32,796 nucleotides of DNA, taken from positions 1 to 32,796 of the forward strand of contig NZ_LGDG01000252.1 of the NCBI RefSeq assembly GCF_001279775.1, read 5' to 3'. The translations under genes were made by a program, and so were the position numbers. Below are positions 23,354 through 32,103 of this stretch, piece by piece (positions within the stretch are counted from its first letter, which is position 1; each line of letters begins with the position of its first letter). The stretch is from Streptomyces sp. MMG1533. GTDB lineage: Bacteria; Actinomycetota; Actinomycetes; Streptomycetales; Streptomycetaceae. The notes beneath the pieces are model-generated. The model was not told the origin of the DNA. It ran no database searches and worked only from the letters and a program-made list of their open reading frames with translations.

Positions 23354-26038
23354 ATGCCCCGTTACGTGTACGACTTCACGGAAGGCGGCCGGGACATGGC
23401 CGGCGTCCTCGGCGGCAAGGGTGCCAACCTCGCCGAGATGACCCGGATGGGCCTGCCCGTCCCGCCCGGATTCACCGTCACCACGGAGGCCTGCCGGGCC
23501 TTCCTGGCCTCCGGCACCGAGCCGGAGGGCCTTCAGCAGGAGATCGCCGGGCGCCTGGCGGCCCTGGAACGGACCGCCGGGCGCCGGCTCGGACAGCCCG
23601 ACGACCCGCTGCTGCTCTCCGTGCGCTCCGGGGCGAGGTTCTCCATGCCCGGCATGATGGACACGATCCTGGACATCGGCCTGACCGACGAGTCCGTACT
23701 CGGCCTGGCCAAGGTCTCGGGACAGGACCGCTTCGCCTGGGACTCGTACCGCCGTCTCCTCCAGATGTTCGGCAGTACGGTGATGGGCGTCGACGGAGCG
23801 CTCTTCGAGAACGCCCTCGCCGCCCTCAAGACGGCGCGCAACGCCCCGGACGACCTGCACCTCGACGCGGCCGATCTGGCCGGACTGGTCGAGACGTACC
23901 AGCAGTTGATCCGCCGGGAGACCGGCGAGGACTTCCCGCAGGACCCGGCCGAGCAGCTGCGCCGGGCCGTCCACGCCGTCTTCGCGTCCTGGAACGGCGA
24001 ACGCGCCCGCGTCTACCGCAGGCGCGAGCACATCCCCGACGACCTGGGCACCGCCGTCAACATCCAGATGATGGTCTTCGGCAACCGGGGCTCCGACTCC
24101 GGCAGCGGCGTCGCCTTCACCCGCGACCCGGCCACCGGCCGCCCCGGCGTCTACGGCGACTATCTGACCAACGCCCAGGGCGAGGACGTCGTCGCCGGCA
24201 TCCGCAACACCGTCGCGCTGGACGAACTGGAACGGCTCGACCCGGAGTCGTACCGGCAGTTGCGCGGGCACATGCAGACGCTGGAGCACCACTACCGCGA
24301 CCTGTGCGACATCGAGTTCACCGTCGAACGCGGCAGGCTGTGGATGCTCCAGACCCGCGTCGGCAAGCGGACCGCCGAGGCCGCGTTCGCCATCGCCGCC
24401 GAACTGGTCGAGGAGAACCTGATCACCCCGGACGAGGCGCTGGCTCGGGTGAGCGGTGAAGGGCTCGCCCGGCTGATGTTCCCGCGCTTCGACACCACCG
24501 GTCTGGGTGCCCCGCTCGCGCACGGCATCCCGGCCTCGCCCGGCGCCGCTGTCGGCGTCGCGGTGTTCGACTCGGCCGAGGCCGTGCGGCGCGCCGCCGC
24601 CGGGGAGAAGGTCGTCCTGGTCCGGCAGGAGACCAACCCCGACGACCTGCCCGGCATGGTGGCCGCACAGGCCGTCCTGACCAGCCGGGGAGGCAAGACC
24701 AGCCACGCGGCCGTGGTCGCCCGCGGCATGGGCAAGGTCTGTGTCTGCGGAGCGGAGGAGATCACCGTCGATACCGTCGCGCGGCGGTTCACGGCCGACG
24801 GTGTCACCGTCGAGGAGGGCACGGTCATCTCCGTGGACGGCTCCGAGGGCGCCGTCCGGCTCGGCTCGGTGCCGCTCGCCGACTCGGAGGTCATGCGGTA
24901 CTTCGAGACCGGCGAGGAGTCGGCCGGGCTGGTCGGCGTCGTCGCCCGCACCATGCAACAGGCCGATGCGGTAAGGAAGTTGGGGGTCCGGGCCAACGCC
25001 GACACGCCTGAGGACGCCGCCCGTGCCCGCCGTTTCGGCGCCGAGGGCATCGGGCTGTGCCGTACCGAGCACATGTTCCTGGGTGAGCGTCGCAAGCTGG
25101 TCGAGGCGATGATCCTGGCCCGCACGGACGCCGAACGCGACCGCGCCCTGGAGGGCCTGCTGCCGCTCCAGCGCCAGGACTTCGTCGGAATCCTCGCCGC
25201 GATGGACGGCCTTCCGGTGACGATCCGTCTCCTCGACCCGCCGCTGCACGAGTTCCTGCCCGACCGCACCGAACTGGCCGTCCGCGTCGCCGCCACCCAG
25301 GCGCACGGCGACGCTCCGGACGCGCACGACGGGGAGCTGCTGGAGGCCGTGAACCGGATGCACGAGGAGAACCCGATGCTCGGCCTGCGCGGGGTGCGGC
25401 TCGGCCTCGTGGTGCCCGGCCTGGTCGCCATGCAGGTACGAGCCGTCGCCGAGGCGGTCGCCGAGCGCAGGCGGGCGGGCGGCGACCCGAAGGCGGAGAT
25501 CATGGTGCCGCTGGTCGACACGGTCGAGGAAATCCACATCGTGCGCGCGGAGGTGGAGCGGGTCCTGGCCGAGGTCTCCGAAGCGACCGGCATCACCGTC
25601 GACTGCCCGGTCGGCACGATGATCGAGCTGCCCAGGGCCGCGCTGACGGCCGGCCGGATCGCCGAGGAGGCCGCCTTCTTCTCCTTCGGCACCAACGACC
25701 TCACTCAGACCACCTGGGGTTTCTCCCGCGACGACGTCGAGGCGGCGTTCTTCTCCGCCTATCTGGAACAGGGCATCTTCAAGGTCTCCCCGTTCGAGAC
25801 GATCGACCGCGAAGGCGTCGGCCGGCTCGTGGAGATCGCCGTCACCGAGGGCCGCGCCGCCCGGCCCGACCTGAAGATCGGGGTGTGCGGCGAGCACGGC
25901 GGCGACCCGGACTCGGTGCACTTCTTCCACGGCGTGGGACTGGACTACGTCTCCTGCTCCCCGTTCCGCGTGCCGATCGCCCGCCTGGAGGCCGGCCGGG
26001 CCGCGCTCCCGGACACGGAGGGCAGCGACAGCAGGTGA
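23354..26038 (+). CDS. ppdK: pyruvate, phosphate dikinase
   Basis: An 894-aa enzyme interconverting pyruvate + ATP + Pi and PEP + AMP + PPi. It has the N-terminal ATP-grasp domain (about 1-350; VYDFTEGGRDMAGVLGGKGANLAEM, SVRSGARFSMPGMMDTIL), the swivelling phosphohistidine domain (LTSRGGKTSHAAVVARG, with H451 and the regulatory-type T449), and the PEP/pyruvate barrel (about 510-894; GIGLCRTEHMF, SFGTNDLTQTTWG, GVCGEHGGDP with C845). Length is normal for bacterial PPDK. ATG 23354 follows a GAGGAA-rich ribosome binding site. In the glycolytic direction the PPi-dependent step gives an extra ATP equivalent, useful when respiration is limited. It is co-directional with the ADH gene, and a strong hairpin follows it. 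Confidence 0.95.
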   Translation: MPRYVYDFTEGGRDMAGVLGGKGANLAEMTRMGLPVPPGFTVTTEACRAFLASGTEPEGLQQEIAGRLAALERTAGRRLGQPDDPLLLSVRSGARFSMPGMMDTILDIGLTDESVLGLAKVSGQDRFAWDSYRRLLQMFGSTVMGVDGALFENALAALKTARNAPDDLHLDAADLAGLVETYQQLIRRETGEDFPQDPAEQLRRAVHAVFASWNGERARVYRRREHIPDDLGTAVNIQMMVFGNRGSDSGSGVAFTRDPATGRPGVYGDYLTNAQGEDVVAGIRNTVALDELERLDPESYRQLRGHMQTLEHHYRDLCDIEFTVERGRLWMLQTRVGKRTAEAAFAIAAELVEENLITPDEALARVSGEGLARLMFPRFDTTGLGAPLAHGIPASPGAAVGVAVFDSAEAVRRAAAGEKVVLVRQETNPDDLPGMVAAQAVLTSRGGKTSHAAVVARGMGKVCVCGAEEITVDTVARRFTADGVTVEEGTVISVDGSEGAVRLGSVPLADSEVMRYFETGEESAGLVGVVARTMQQADAVRKLGVRANADTPEDAARARRFGAEGIGLCRTEHMFLGERRKLVEAMILARTDAERDRALEGLLPLQRQDFVGILAAMDGLPVTIRLLDPPLHEFLPDRTELAVRVAATQAHGDAPDAHDGELLEAVNRMHEENPMLGLRGVRLGLVVPGLVAMQVRAVAEAVAERRRAGGDPKAEIMVPLVDTVEEIHIVRAEVERVLAEVSEATGITVDCPVGTMIELPRAALTAGRIAEEAAFFSFGTNDLTQTTWGFSRDDVEAAFFSAYLEQGIFKVSPFETIDREGVGRLVEIAVTEGRAARPDLKIGVCGEHGGDPDSVHFFHGVGLDYVSCSPFRVPIARLEAGRAALPDTEGSDSR

Positions 26039-26042
26039 CGAC

Positions 26043-26083
26043 GGGGCCGACCGGCCCTGGATCCCGGGGGCCGGTCGGTCCCC
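26043..26083 (+). terminator. hairpin terminator after PPDK
   Basis: GGGGCCGACCGGCCC (26043-26057) pairs with 26068-26083 over 15 bp with one bulged T, loop 10 nt, starting four bases after the PPDK stop codon. A second, weaker hairpin (CTCGGC/GGGGC pairing with GCCCC/GCCGAG) lies just downstream at about 26094-26126. Confidence 0.7.
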
Positions 26084-26138
26084 GGGAGGACCCCTCGGCA
26101 CCTGGGGCGCGAGTGCCCCGCCGAGAGACCGTGGTCAT

Positions 26139-26156
26139 GGGAGCGGTACCGATCCC
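26139..26156. promoter_or_regulatory. 18-bp near-perfect palindrome upstream of adhE
   Basis: GGGAGCGGTACCGATCCC matches its own complement at 8 of 9 positions per arm. It lies ~100 bp before the adhE start codon and after the PPDK hairpin, where a promoter must act. It does not resemble the Rex operator (TTGTGAA...TTCACAA). It may be an operator for another regulator. Confidence 0.35.
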
Positions 26157-26257
26157 TCGCGGTGCCGCCCCTGCACGAGCTCTCTTCACGAGGACCGGAG
26201 TTCCAAGCCGGCGGCGGAGTTCCCGGCCCGGCACCGCGACGATGGAGGCGTATTTCC

Positions 26258-28945
26258 ATGGCCCGTCTTTCCACGGCCCGTCAGGACGACCGCAACCGGA
26301 CCGCCACCGCGCCGGACTCCCGGAGCGGCCCCTCCGAGACCGCGATCGCGGTCGACCGGCTGGTCGCCAACGGACTGAAGGCCCTGGCCGACTACGAGCC
26401 GCTGACCCAGGAACAGGTCGACCACATCGTGAAGAAGGCCTCGGTCGCCGCCCTGGACCAGCACACCGCGCTGGCGCTGCTCGCGGTCGAGGAGACCGGC
26501 CGCGGGATCTTCGAGGACAAGGCCGCCAAGAACATGTTCGCGTGCGAGCACGTCACGCACAGCATGGGCCGGATGAAGACCGTCGGTGTCATAGCCCGCG
26601 ACGACATCGACGACATGGTCGAGATCGCCGAGCCGGTCGGTGTGGTGTGCGCGGTCACCCCGGTCACCAACCCGACCTCCACCACGATCTTCAAGGCGCT
26701 CATCGCGCTCAAGACCCGCAATCCGGTCGTCTTCGCCTTCCACCCCGCCGCGCAGCGCTGCAGCGCCGAGGCCGCCCGGATCGTGCGGGACGCGGCTGTC
26801 GCCGCGGGCGCCCCCGAGCACTGCGTGCAGTGGATCGAGGAGCCGTCCGTCGAGGCGACCCGCACGCTGATGCACCACCCGGGCGTCTCGCTGATCCTCG
26901 CCACCGGCGGCAACGCCATGGTCAAGGCCGCCTACTCGGCGGGCAAGCCGGCCCTCGGCGTCGGCGCCGGCAATGTCCCGGCGTACGTCCACCGGAGCGC
27001 GAAGCTGCGCCGGGCGGTCAACGACCTCGTCCTGTCCAAGTCGTTCGACAACGGCATGATCTGCGCCTCCGAGCAGGCCGTCATCCTCGACGACGAGATC
27101 TACGACGCCGCGCTCGCCGAATTCCGCACCCTGCACGCCCACCTGGCCACCGCGGAGGAGAAGCGCAAGCTGGAGGCGTACCTGTTCCCGGTGAACCCCG
27201 CCGACGCCTCGAAGGGCGGCTGTGAGCCCAAGGTCAACGCCGCGGCCGTCGGCCAGAGCCCGGAGTGGATCGCGCGCCAGGCCGGGTTCACCGTGCCCGC
27301 CGGCACCTCCCTCATCCTCGTCGAGGCCGAACGGGTCGGCCCGGACGAGCCGTTGACCCGCGAGAAGCTGTGCCCCGTGCTCACCGTGCTCCGCGCGGGT
27401 TCACAGGCCCAGGGCTTCGACCTGGCAGCCGACATGGTCGCCTTCCACGGCCAGGGCCACAGTTCCGTCATCCACACCGAGGAGCCGGCGGTGGCCGAGG
27501 CCTACGGCACGCGCATGAAGACCGTGCGGGTCATCGTCAACGCGCCCTCCTCGCAAGGCGCCATCGGCGGTATCTACAACAGCCTCCTGCCGTCGCTGAC
27601 GCTGGGCTGCGGTTCGTGGGGGAGCACCTCGGTGTCCAACAACGTCTCCGCCACGCAGCTGCTGAACGTCAAGCGGCTGACGACCCGGCACAACAACCTG
27701 CAGTGGTTCAAGGTCCCGCCGAAGATCTACTTCGAGCCGGGCTCCATCCGCTATCTGGCCTCGATGCCCGACGTCCACCGCGTCACCGTCGTCACCGACG
27801 CCACCATGACCGGCCTCGGCTTCGTCGACCGCATCAGCCGCGTGCTCCAGCGCCGCAGCGAGCCGGTCACCCTCCAGGTCATCGACAACGTCGAACCGGA
27901 GCCGAGCATCGACTCCGTCCGGCGCGGCGCGCGCCTGATGCACGACTTCCGCCCGGACACGATCATCGCGCTGGGCGGTGGTTCGCCGATGGACGCGGCC
28001 AAGGTGATGTGGCTCCTGTACGAGCAGCAGGCCGCCGGACACGATCTCGACTTCGCCGACATGCGGCAGAAGTTCTCCGACATCCGCAAGCGCGCCTTCC
28101 GCTTCCCGGTGCTCGGCGAACGCGCCCGCCTGGTGTGCATCCCCACCACCTCGGGAACCGGCGCGGAGGTCACCCCGTTCGCCGTCATCTCCGACCCCGC
28201 CACCGGCAAGAAGTACCCCCTCGCCGACTACGCCCTCACCCCCAGCGTGGCCATCGTCGACCCGCTGCTCACCACCGAACTGCCGCGGGCACTGGCCGCC
28301 GACAGCGGCTTCGACGCCCTCACCCACGCCATCGAGGCGTACGTGTCCGTCTACGCCAACGACTTCACCGACGGACCCGCCCTGCACGCCATCCGGCTCA
28401 TCTTCGACCACCTCAAGCCGGCCGTGAACGACCGTGCGAACAGCCCCGAGGCACGGGAGAAGATGCACAATGCCGGCACCATCGCGGGCATGGCCTTCGG
28501 CAACGCCTTCCTGGGCATCGTGCACGCCATGTCGCACACCCTCGGCGCCACCTTCCACATCGCGCACGGCCGTACGAACGCGGTCCTGCTGCCGCACGTC
28601 ATCCGCTACAACGGCACCGTCCCCAGCAAGCTCACGGGCTGGCCGAAGTACGAGAACTACCGTGCCCCCGAACGCTTCCAGGACATCGCCCGCACCCTGG
28701 GCCTGCCGGCCGCCACCCCGGAGCAGGGCGTCGAGTCCCTGGCCGCCGCCGTGGAACGGCTGCGTGACGCCGTCGGCATCGAACCGACCTTCCAGGCCCT
28801 CGGCGTCGACGAGCAGAAGTTCCTCAACTCCCTGCCCCAGCAGGCCATGAACGCCTACGAGGACCAGTGCGCGCCCGCCAACCCGCGGATGCCGATGCTC
28901 GACGACATGCGGGAGCTGATGCGCATGGCCTACTACGGGTCGTGA
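26258..28945 (+). CDS. adhE: bifunctional acetaldehyde-CoA/alcohol dehydrogenase AdhE
   Basis: An 895-aa fermentative enzyme that reduces acetyl-CoA to acetaldehyde and then ethanol, regenerating two NAD+. ATG 26258 is chosen for GGAGG 9 nt upstream; the open frame extends to 26162 without a good site. The N-terminal aldehyde dehydrogenase domain (about 20-440) has the catalytic Cys C269 in FDNGMICASEQAVI, and a linker follows. The C-terminal iron-dependent alcohol dehydrogenase (about 460-890) has GGGSPMDAAK and IPTTSGTGAEVTPFAVI. Its iron ligands are D686 and H690 (FDALTHAIEAYVS), H756 and H770 (HAMSHTLGATFHIAHG). All catalytic residues are present and length is normal (E. coli AdhE, 891 aa). 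AdhE is notable in a presumably aerobic actinomycete. It is convergent with the GH65 gene, with only 16 bp between stops. Confidence 0.95.
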   Translation: MARLSTARQDDRNRTATAPDSRSGPSETAIAVDRLVANGLKALADYEPLTQEQVDHIVKKASVAALDQHTALALLAVEETGRGIFEDKAAKNMFACEHVTHSMGRMKTVGVIARDDIDDMVEIAEPVGVVCAVTPVTNPTSTTIFKALIALKTRNPVVFAFHPAAQRCSAEAARIVRDAAVAAGAPEHCVQWIEEPSVEATRTLMHHPGVSLILATGGNAMVKAAYSAGKPALGVGAGNVPAYVHRSAKLRRAVNDLVLSKSFDNGMICASEQAVILDDEIYDAALAEFRTLHAHLATAEEKRKLEAYLFPVNPADASKGGCEPKVNAAAVGQSPEWIARQAGFTVPAGTSLILVEAERVGPDEPLTREKLCPVLTVLRAGSQAQGFDLAADMVAFHGQGHSSVIHTEEPAVAEAYGTRMKTVRVIVNAPSSQGAIGGIYNSLLPSLTLGCGSWGSTSVSNNVSATQLLNVKRLTTRHNNLQWFKVPPKIYFEPGSIRYLASMPDVHRVTVVTDATMTGLGFVDRISRVLQRRSEPVTLQVIDNVEPEPSIDSVRRGARLMHDFRPDTIIALGGGSPMDAAKVMWLLYEQQAAGHDLDFADMRQKFSDIRKRAFRFPVLGERARLVCIPTTSGTGAEVTPFAVISDPATGKKYPLADYALTPSVAIVDPLLTTELPRALAADSGFDALTHAIEAYVSVYANDFTDGPALHAIRLIFDHLKPAVNDRANSPEAREKMHNAGTIAGMAFGNAFLGIVHAMSHTLGATFHIAHGRTNAVLLPHVIRYNGTVPSKLTGWPKYENYRAPERFQDIARTLGLPAATPEQGVESLAAAVERLRDAVGIEPTFQALGVDEQKFLNSLPQQAMNAYEDQCAPANPRMPMLDDMRELMRMAYYGS

Positions 28946-28961
28946 CTCGGTCGCCCACCGG

Positions 28962-31361
28962 TCAGCGCTCGGGGAGGACGAGCGAGCAGGACTCCCCGGG
29001 CGCCACCGTGACGCTGCGGTCGGCGAGCGCGATGTCGATCGGAAACTGCGCGGAGTCGGGGACCGTGACCTGCAACTGTCCCGCGCTCAAGCGCAGTCGG
29101 ACGCCCCAGTGCCCCCGGTAGCGGATCGCGAAGCCGTACTCGGACAGCTCCGGCAGGGGTACGGGGCGGAGGCACAGCGCACCGCCACGGGTCTCCAGCC
29201 CGGTCAGCCCGCGCTGTACGAGGTCCAGCGTGCCCGCCATGGCACCCAGGTGGATGCCCTCGCCCGTGGTGCCGCCCTGCAGGTCGGCGATGTCACCGGC
29301 CAGCGCCTCGTGGACGTAGGCCCAGGCATCGGTGCGTCGGGCGCGGGCCAGGATCCAGCCGTGGACGAGGCTGCTGAGCGTGGAGCCGTGGCTGGTGCGG
29401 GCCAGGTAGTAGTCGACGGTGCGCTGCCATGTGGCGTCGTCGAGTCGGTGCCCCAACCGGTCGAAGAGCTGCCGGAGTTCGGACTGCGAGAACAGGTAGC
29501 CGAGCATCAGGACATCGGCCTGCTTGGACGCCTGGTAGCGGTTGACCGTGTCGCCCTCGGCCTCCAGGATCCGGTCGAGGCGGCGGATGTCCTCGTAACG
29601 GGCCCGGTACGCCGCCCAGTCGAGTTCGGCCAGTTCGCCGTATCCCTCGAACTGGCTGATGACGCCGCCGTGGAAGGGCACGTACAGCTTCCGTGAGACG
29701 TCCTCCCACGCTTCGAGCTCGCCGGAGTCGAGGGCAGCACGCTCGAAGAGGTCCCGGCGGCGTGGTTCGGGCAGGTCGCGCAGGACGTCAAGGGTGCGGG
29801 TGAGCACCCAGGCGGCCGTGACGTTGGTGTACGTGTTGTCGTCGAGGCCCGGCCGCGCGGCGCCCGGGTAGGCCTCGTGGTACTCGTCGGGGCCGACGAC
29901 GCCACGGATCCGATAGCGGCCGAGCGTCTCGTCGTAGGCCGCGAGGCCGGCCCAGAACCGGGCGATCTGCGTCAGCATCTCGGCGCCCTTGGTGTGCAGG
30001 AACTCGGTGTCGCCGGTGGCCTCGCAGTACTGCCACACGTTGTACGCGATCGCCGACCCGACGTGGTGCTGGAGCCGGGAGTGGTCCGGCAGCCAGCGGC
30101 CGGAACGCGGGTTGAGGTGGAGCTGCTGGGTCTCCTCACGCCCGTCGCTGCCGCTCTGCCAGGGATACATCGCCCCGCTGTGCCCGGCGTCGCGGGCGGC
30201 GAGACAAGCCTGTTCCAGGCGCCGGTGACGGTACGTCAGCAGAGCGCGAGACACCTCGGGGAAGTGCAGGTTCAGATACGGCAGGACGAACAGCTCGTCC
30301 CAGAAGACGTGCCCGCGATAGGCCTCGCCGTGCAGGCCGCGGGCCGGAACGCCCACGTCGAGCTCGGCGGTGTGCGGGGAGAGGGTCTGCAGGACGTGGA
30401 AGAGGTGCAGCCGCAGCACCGGGCCCGCACTGTTCGGCACGTCCAACTCGGCGTTGCGCCACAGCTGTTGCCAGGCCGTGCGATGGGAGGCGAGCAGCGC
30501 GTCGGTGCCGGGGGCGCGGCGCACCCGGTCGACGGCGGCGTGCAGCGGGTCGCTGATCGCCGGGTCGCGGGAGGTGTGCAGGGCGATCGTCTTGTCGATG
30601 GTCACGGTCCGCCCCTCGTCGAGGGACAGCCGCAGCAGGTGTACGGCCCGCTCGCTCTCGTGTGCCGTCACGTCCTCGGCCGGGCCGTCGACCGTGGTAC
30701 GCGCGGCGAGCCCGACCCTGATGTCGGACGTGCTGGTGCGGCAGCGCAGCCACACCGCGTTGCCGTCCGCCGAGGTGCCCGTCTGGACGTGCGTCAGGTG
30801 GCGGTCGGCCAGCGACCGGTAGCGTTCCACGCCGGAGTTGGTGACAGAACCGTCCAGCGCCGATTCGACCTCCAGCTCCCCGGACCAGCCCTCAGCCGTG
30901 AACTCGGTGCGCAGCAGCGCCAGATGGGGATCCGCCATGTGGACGAGGCGGAGCTGGCGCACGGCGAGGCGGCGGCCGTCCTCGTCCTCGTAGCGCAGGG
31001 TGCGATCGAGCGTGCCGGAGCGGAGGTCCAGGCTCTGGCGGTGGTCCAGGAGCTTGTGGGTCTCCGGGGTGAGCCAGCCTCCCGAAGGCGTACGGAAGCG
31101 CAACGGAAGCCAGTTGGGCAGGTTGACCATGTCCTCGTTCTCGACCTGCCGCCCCGCCACCTCGGAGGTGAGCCGGTTGTAGCAGCCCGCGGCGTACGTG
31201 CCCGGGTAGTGGACGGAGTCGGCGGCACACTCGGGCAGCGCGCCGCGCGTCACGAAGTAGCCGTTGCCGAGGGCGCACAGCGACTCGCGCAGGCGCTCCT
31301 GCCCCGGGTCGTACCCCTCGTACTCCCAGGCCCAGTCGGTCCGGCCGGTCCCGTCGCGCAT
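28962..31361 (-). CDS. GH65 disaccharide phosphorylase (trehalose/kojibiose/maltose type)
   Basis: A 799-aa cytoplasmic enzyme (no signal peptide) that splits an alpha-glucosyl disaccharide with phosphate to beta-glucose-1-phosphate and glucose. N-terminal beta-sandwich: WEYEGYDPGQERLRESLCALGNGYFVTRG. Catalytic (alpha/alpha)6 barrel: RGLHGEAYRGHVFWDELFVLPYL, RIRGVVGPDEYHEAYPG with the general acid E493, and YQASKQADVLMLGYLF. The phosphate-site loop is TTGEGIHLGAMAGTLD. Substrate (trehalose, kojibiose, maltose, nigerose) cannot be assigned safely. The ATG lies 3 bp after the HAD gene stop, with GGAGG inside that gene's last codons, so translation is coupled. Pairing with a beta-phosphoglucomutase-like HAD fits the beta-glucose-1-phosphate product of this family. 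Confidence 0.92.
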   Translation of the reverse strand: MRDGTGRTDWAWEYEGYDPGQERLRESLCALGNGYFVTRGALPECAADSVHYPGTYAAGCYNRLTSEVAGRQVENEDMVNLPNWLPLRFRTPSGGWLTPETHKLLDHRQSLDLRSGTLDRTLRYEDEDGRRLAVRQLRLVHMADPHLALLRTEFTAEGWSGELEVESALDGSVTNSGVERYRSLADRHLTHVQTGTSADGNAVWLRCRTSTSDIRVGLAARTTVDGPAEDVTAHESERAVHLLRLSLDEGRTVTIDKTIALHTSRDPAISDPLHAAVDRVRRAPGTDALLASHRTAWQQLWRNAELDVPNSAGPVLRLHLFHVLQTLSPHTAELDVGVPARGLHGEAYRGHVFWDELFVLPYLNLHFPEVSRALLTYRHRRLEQACLAARDAGHSGAMYPWQSGSDGREETQQLHLNPRSGRWLPDHSRLQHHVGSAIAYNVWQYCEATGDTEFLHTKGAEMLTQIARFWAGLAAYDETLGRYRIRGVVGPDEYHEAYPGAARPGLDDNTYTNVTAAWVLTRTLDVLRDLPEPRRRDLFERAALDSGELEAWEDVSRKLYVPFHGGVISQFEGYGELAELDWAAYRARYEDIRRLDRILEAEGDTVNRYQASKQADVLMLGYLFSQSELRQLFDRLGHRLDDATWQRTVDYYLARTSHGSTLSSLVHGWILARARRTDAWAYVHEALAGDIADLQGGTTGEGIHLGAMAGTLDLVQRGLTGLETRGGALCLRPVPLPELSEYGFAIRYRGHWGVRLRLSAGQLQVTVPDSAQFPIDIALADRSVTVAPGESCSLVLPER

Positions 31362-31364
31362 GTG

Positions 31365-32075
31365 TCAGTCCTCCGATGCGAGCAGATCGGCGAGGTCGTC
31401 GACGACGATGTCCGCGCCGTGCTCGAGCAGCGCGGTGCGGGTCTGCGGAGTGCGGGCCCGGTCCACGCCGACGACCAGGCCGAAGCCGCCGCGCCGCCCG
31501 GCCTCGACCCCCGCGAGGGCGTCCTCGACGACGGCGGTGCGGTCGGGGGGCACACCGAGTCGGCGGGCGGCCTCCAGGAAGAGGGCCGGGTCGGGCTTGC
31601 CGGGCAGGTCCAGGCGGGCTGCTTCGGCGCCGTCCACCAGCGTGTCGAAGAGGTCCCGCACTCCCGCACGTGCGATGAGTTCGGGAGCGTGGCGGGAGGC
31701 GGATGCGGCGGCCAGCGGGATCCCCGCCGCGCGCAGGGCGCGCAACAGCCGGACCGTGCCGGGGTAGGCGTCGATGCCGTGCTCGCGCAGCTGCTCGGTG
31801 AACAGGCGCTCCTTGTCGGCGGCGACGCCTTGGACCTCGGCTTCGGTGGGGCGCAGGCCACGGGACTCCAGAAAGGCCCGCGCCCCGTCGAGGCGCGACT
31901 TGCCGTCGACGTACCGCAGATAGTCGTCCCGCGCGTCGAAGGGCCGCTGCCTGGCCGGCCCTCGGCTTTCCAGGAACGCGTCGAAGGCCGTCTTCCATGC
32001 GGCGGCGTGTACCCGGGCCGAGTCGGTGATGACGCCGTCGGTGTCCAGAACCACGGCCGTTGTGTCCCGCAGCAT
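31365..32075 (-). CDS. HAD-family beta-phosphoglucomutase-like phosphatase/mutase
   Basis: A 236-aa HAD-superfamily enzyme. Motif I is VVLDTDGVITDS (nucleophile D11, acid/base D13), motif II AAASASRHA, the Lys motif GKPDPALF, and motif IV VVEDALAGVEAGRRGGF. A helical cap (about residues 20-95) follows motif I, as in beta-phosphoglucomutase. Because the next gene is a GH65 phosphorylase, conversion of beta-glucose-1-phosphate to glucose-6-phosphate is the most likely reaction; a trehalose-phosphate phosphatase role is the alternative. The ATG has GAGGAG 9 nt upstream. It lies 28 bp after the phosphoketolase stop and 3 bp before GH65. Confidence 0.88.
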   Translation of the reverse strand: MLRDTTAVVLDTDGVITDSARVHAAAWKTAFDAFLESRGPARQRPFDARDDYLRYVDGKSRLDGARAFLESRGLRPTEAEVQGVAADKERLFTEQLREHGIDAYPGTVRLLRALRAAGIPLAAASASRHAPELIARAGVRDLFDTLVDGAEAARLDLPGKPDPALFLEAARRLGVPPDRTAVVEDALAGVEAGRRGGFGLVVGVDRARTPQTRTALLEHGADIVVDDLADLLASED

Positions 32076-32103
32076 GACGGTGAACTCCTCTGCAAGCCGT
32101 GCT

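Noticed and set aside
23255..26101. 948-codon open frame on the minus strand
   Set aside because: Antisense shadow of PPDK, whose motifs are unambiguous.
26185..26200. Possible DevR-like half-site (GAGGACCGGAGTTCC) upstream of adhE
   Set aside because: Several mismatches to the consensus; not distinguishable from background without a weight-matrix scan.
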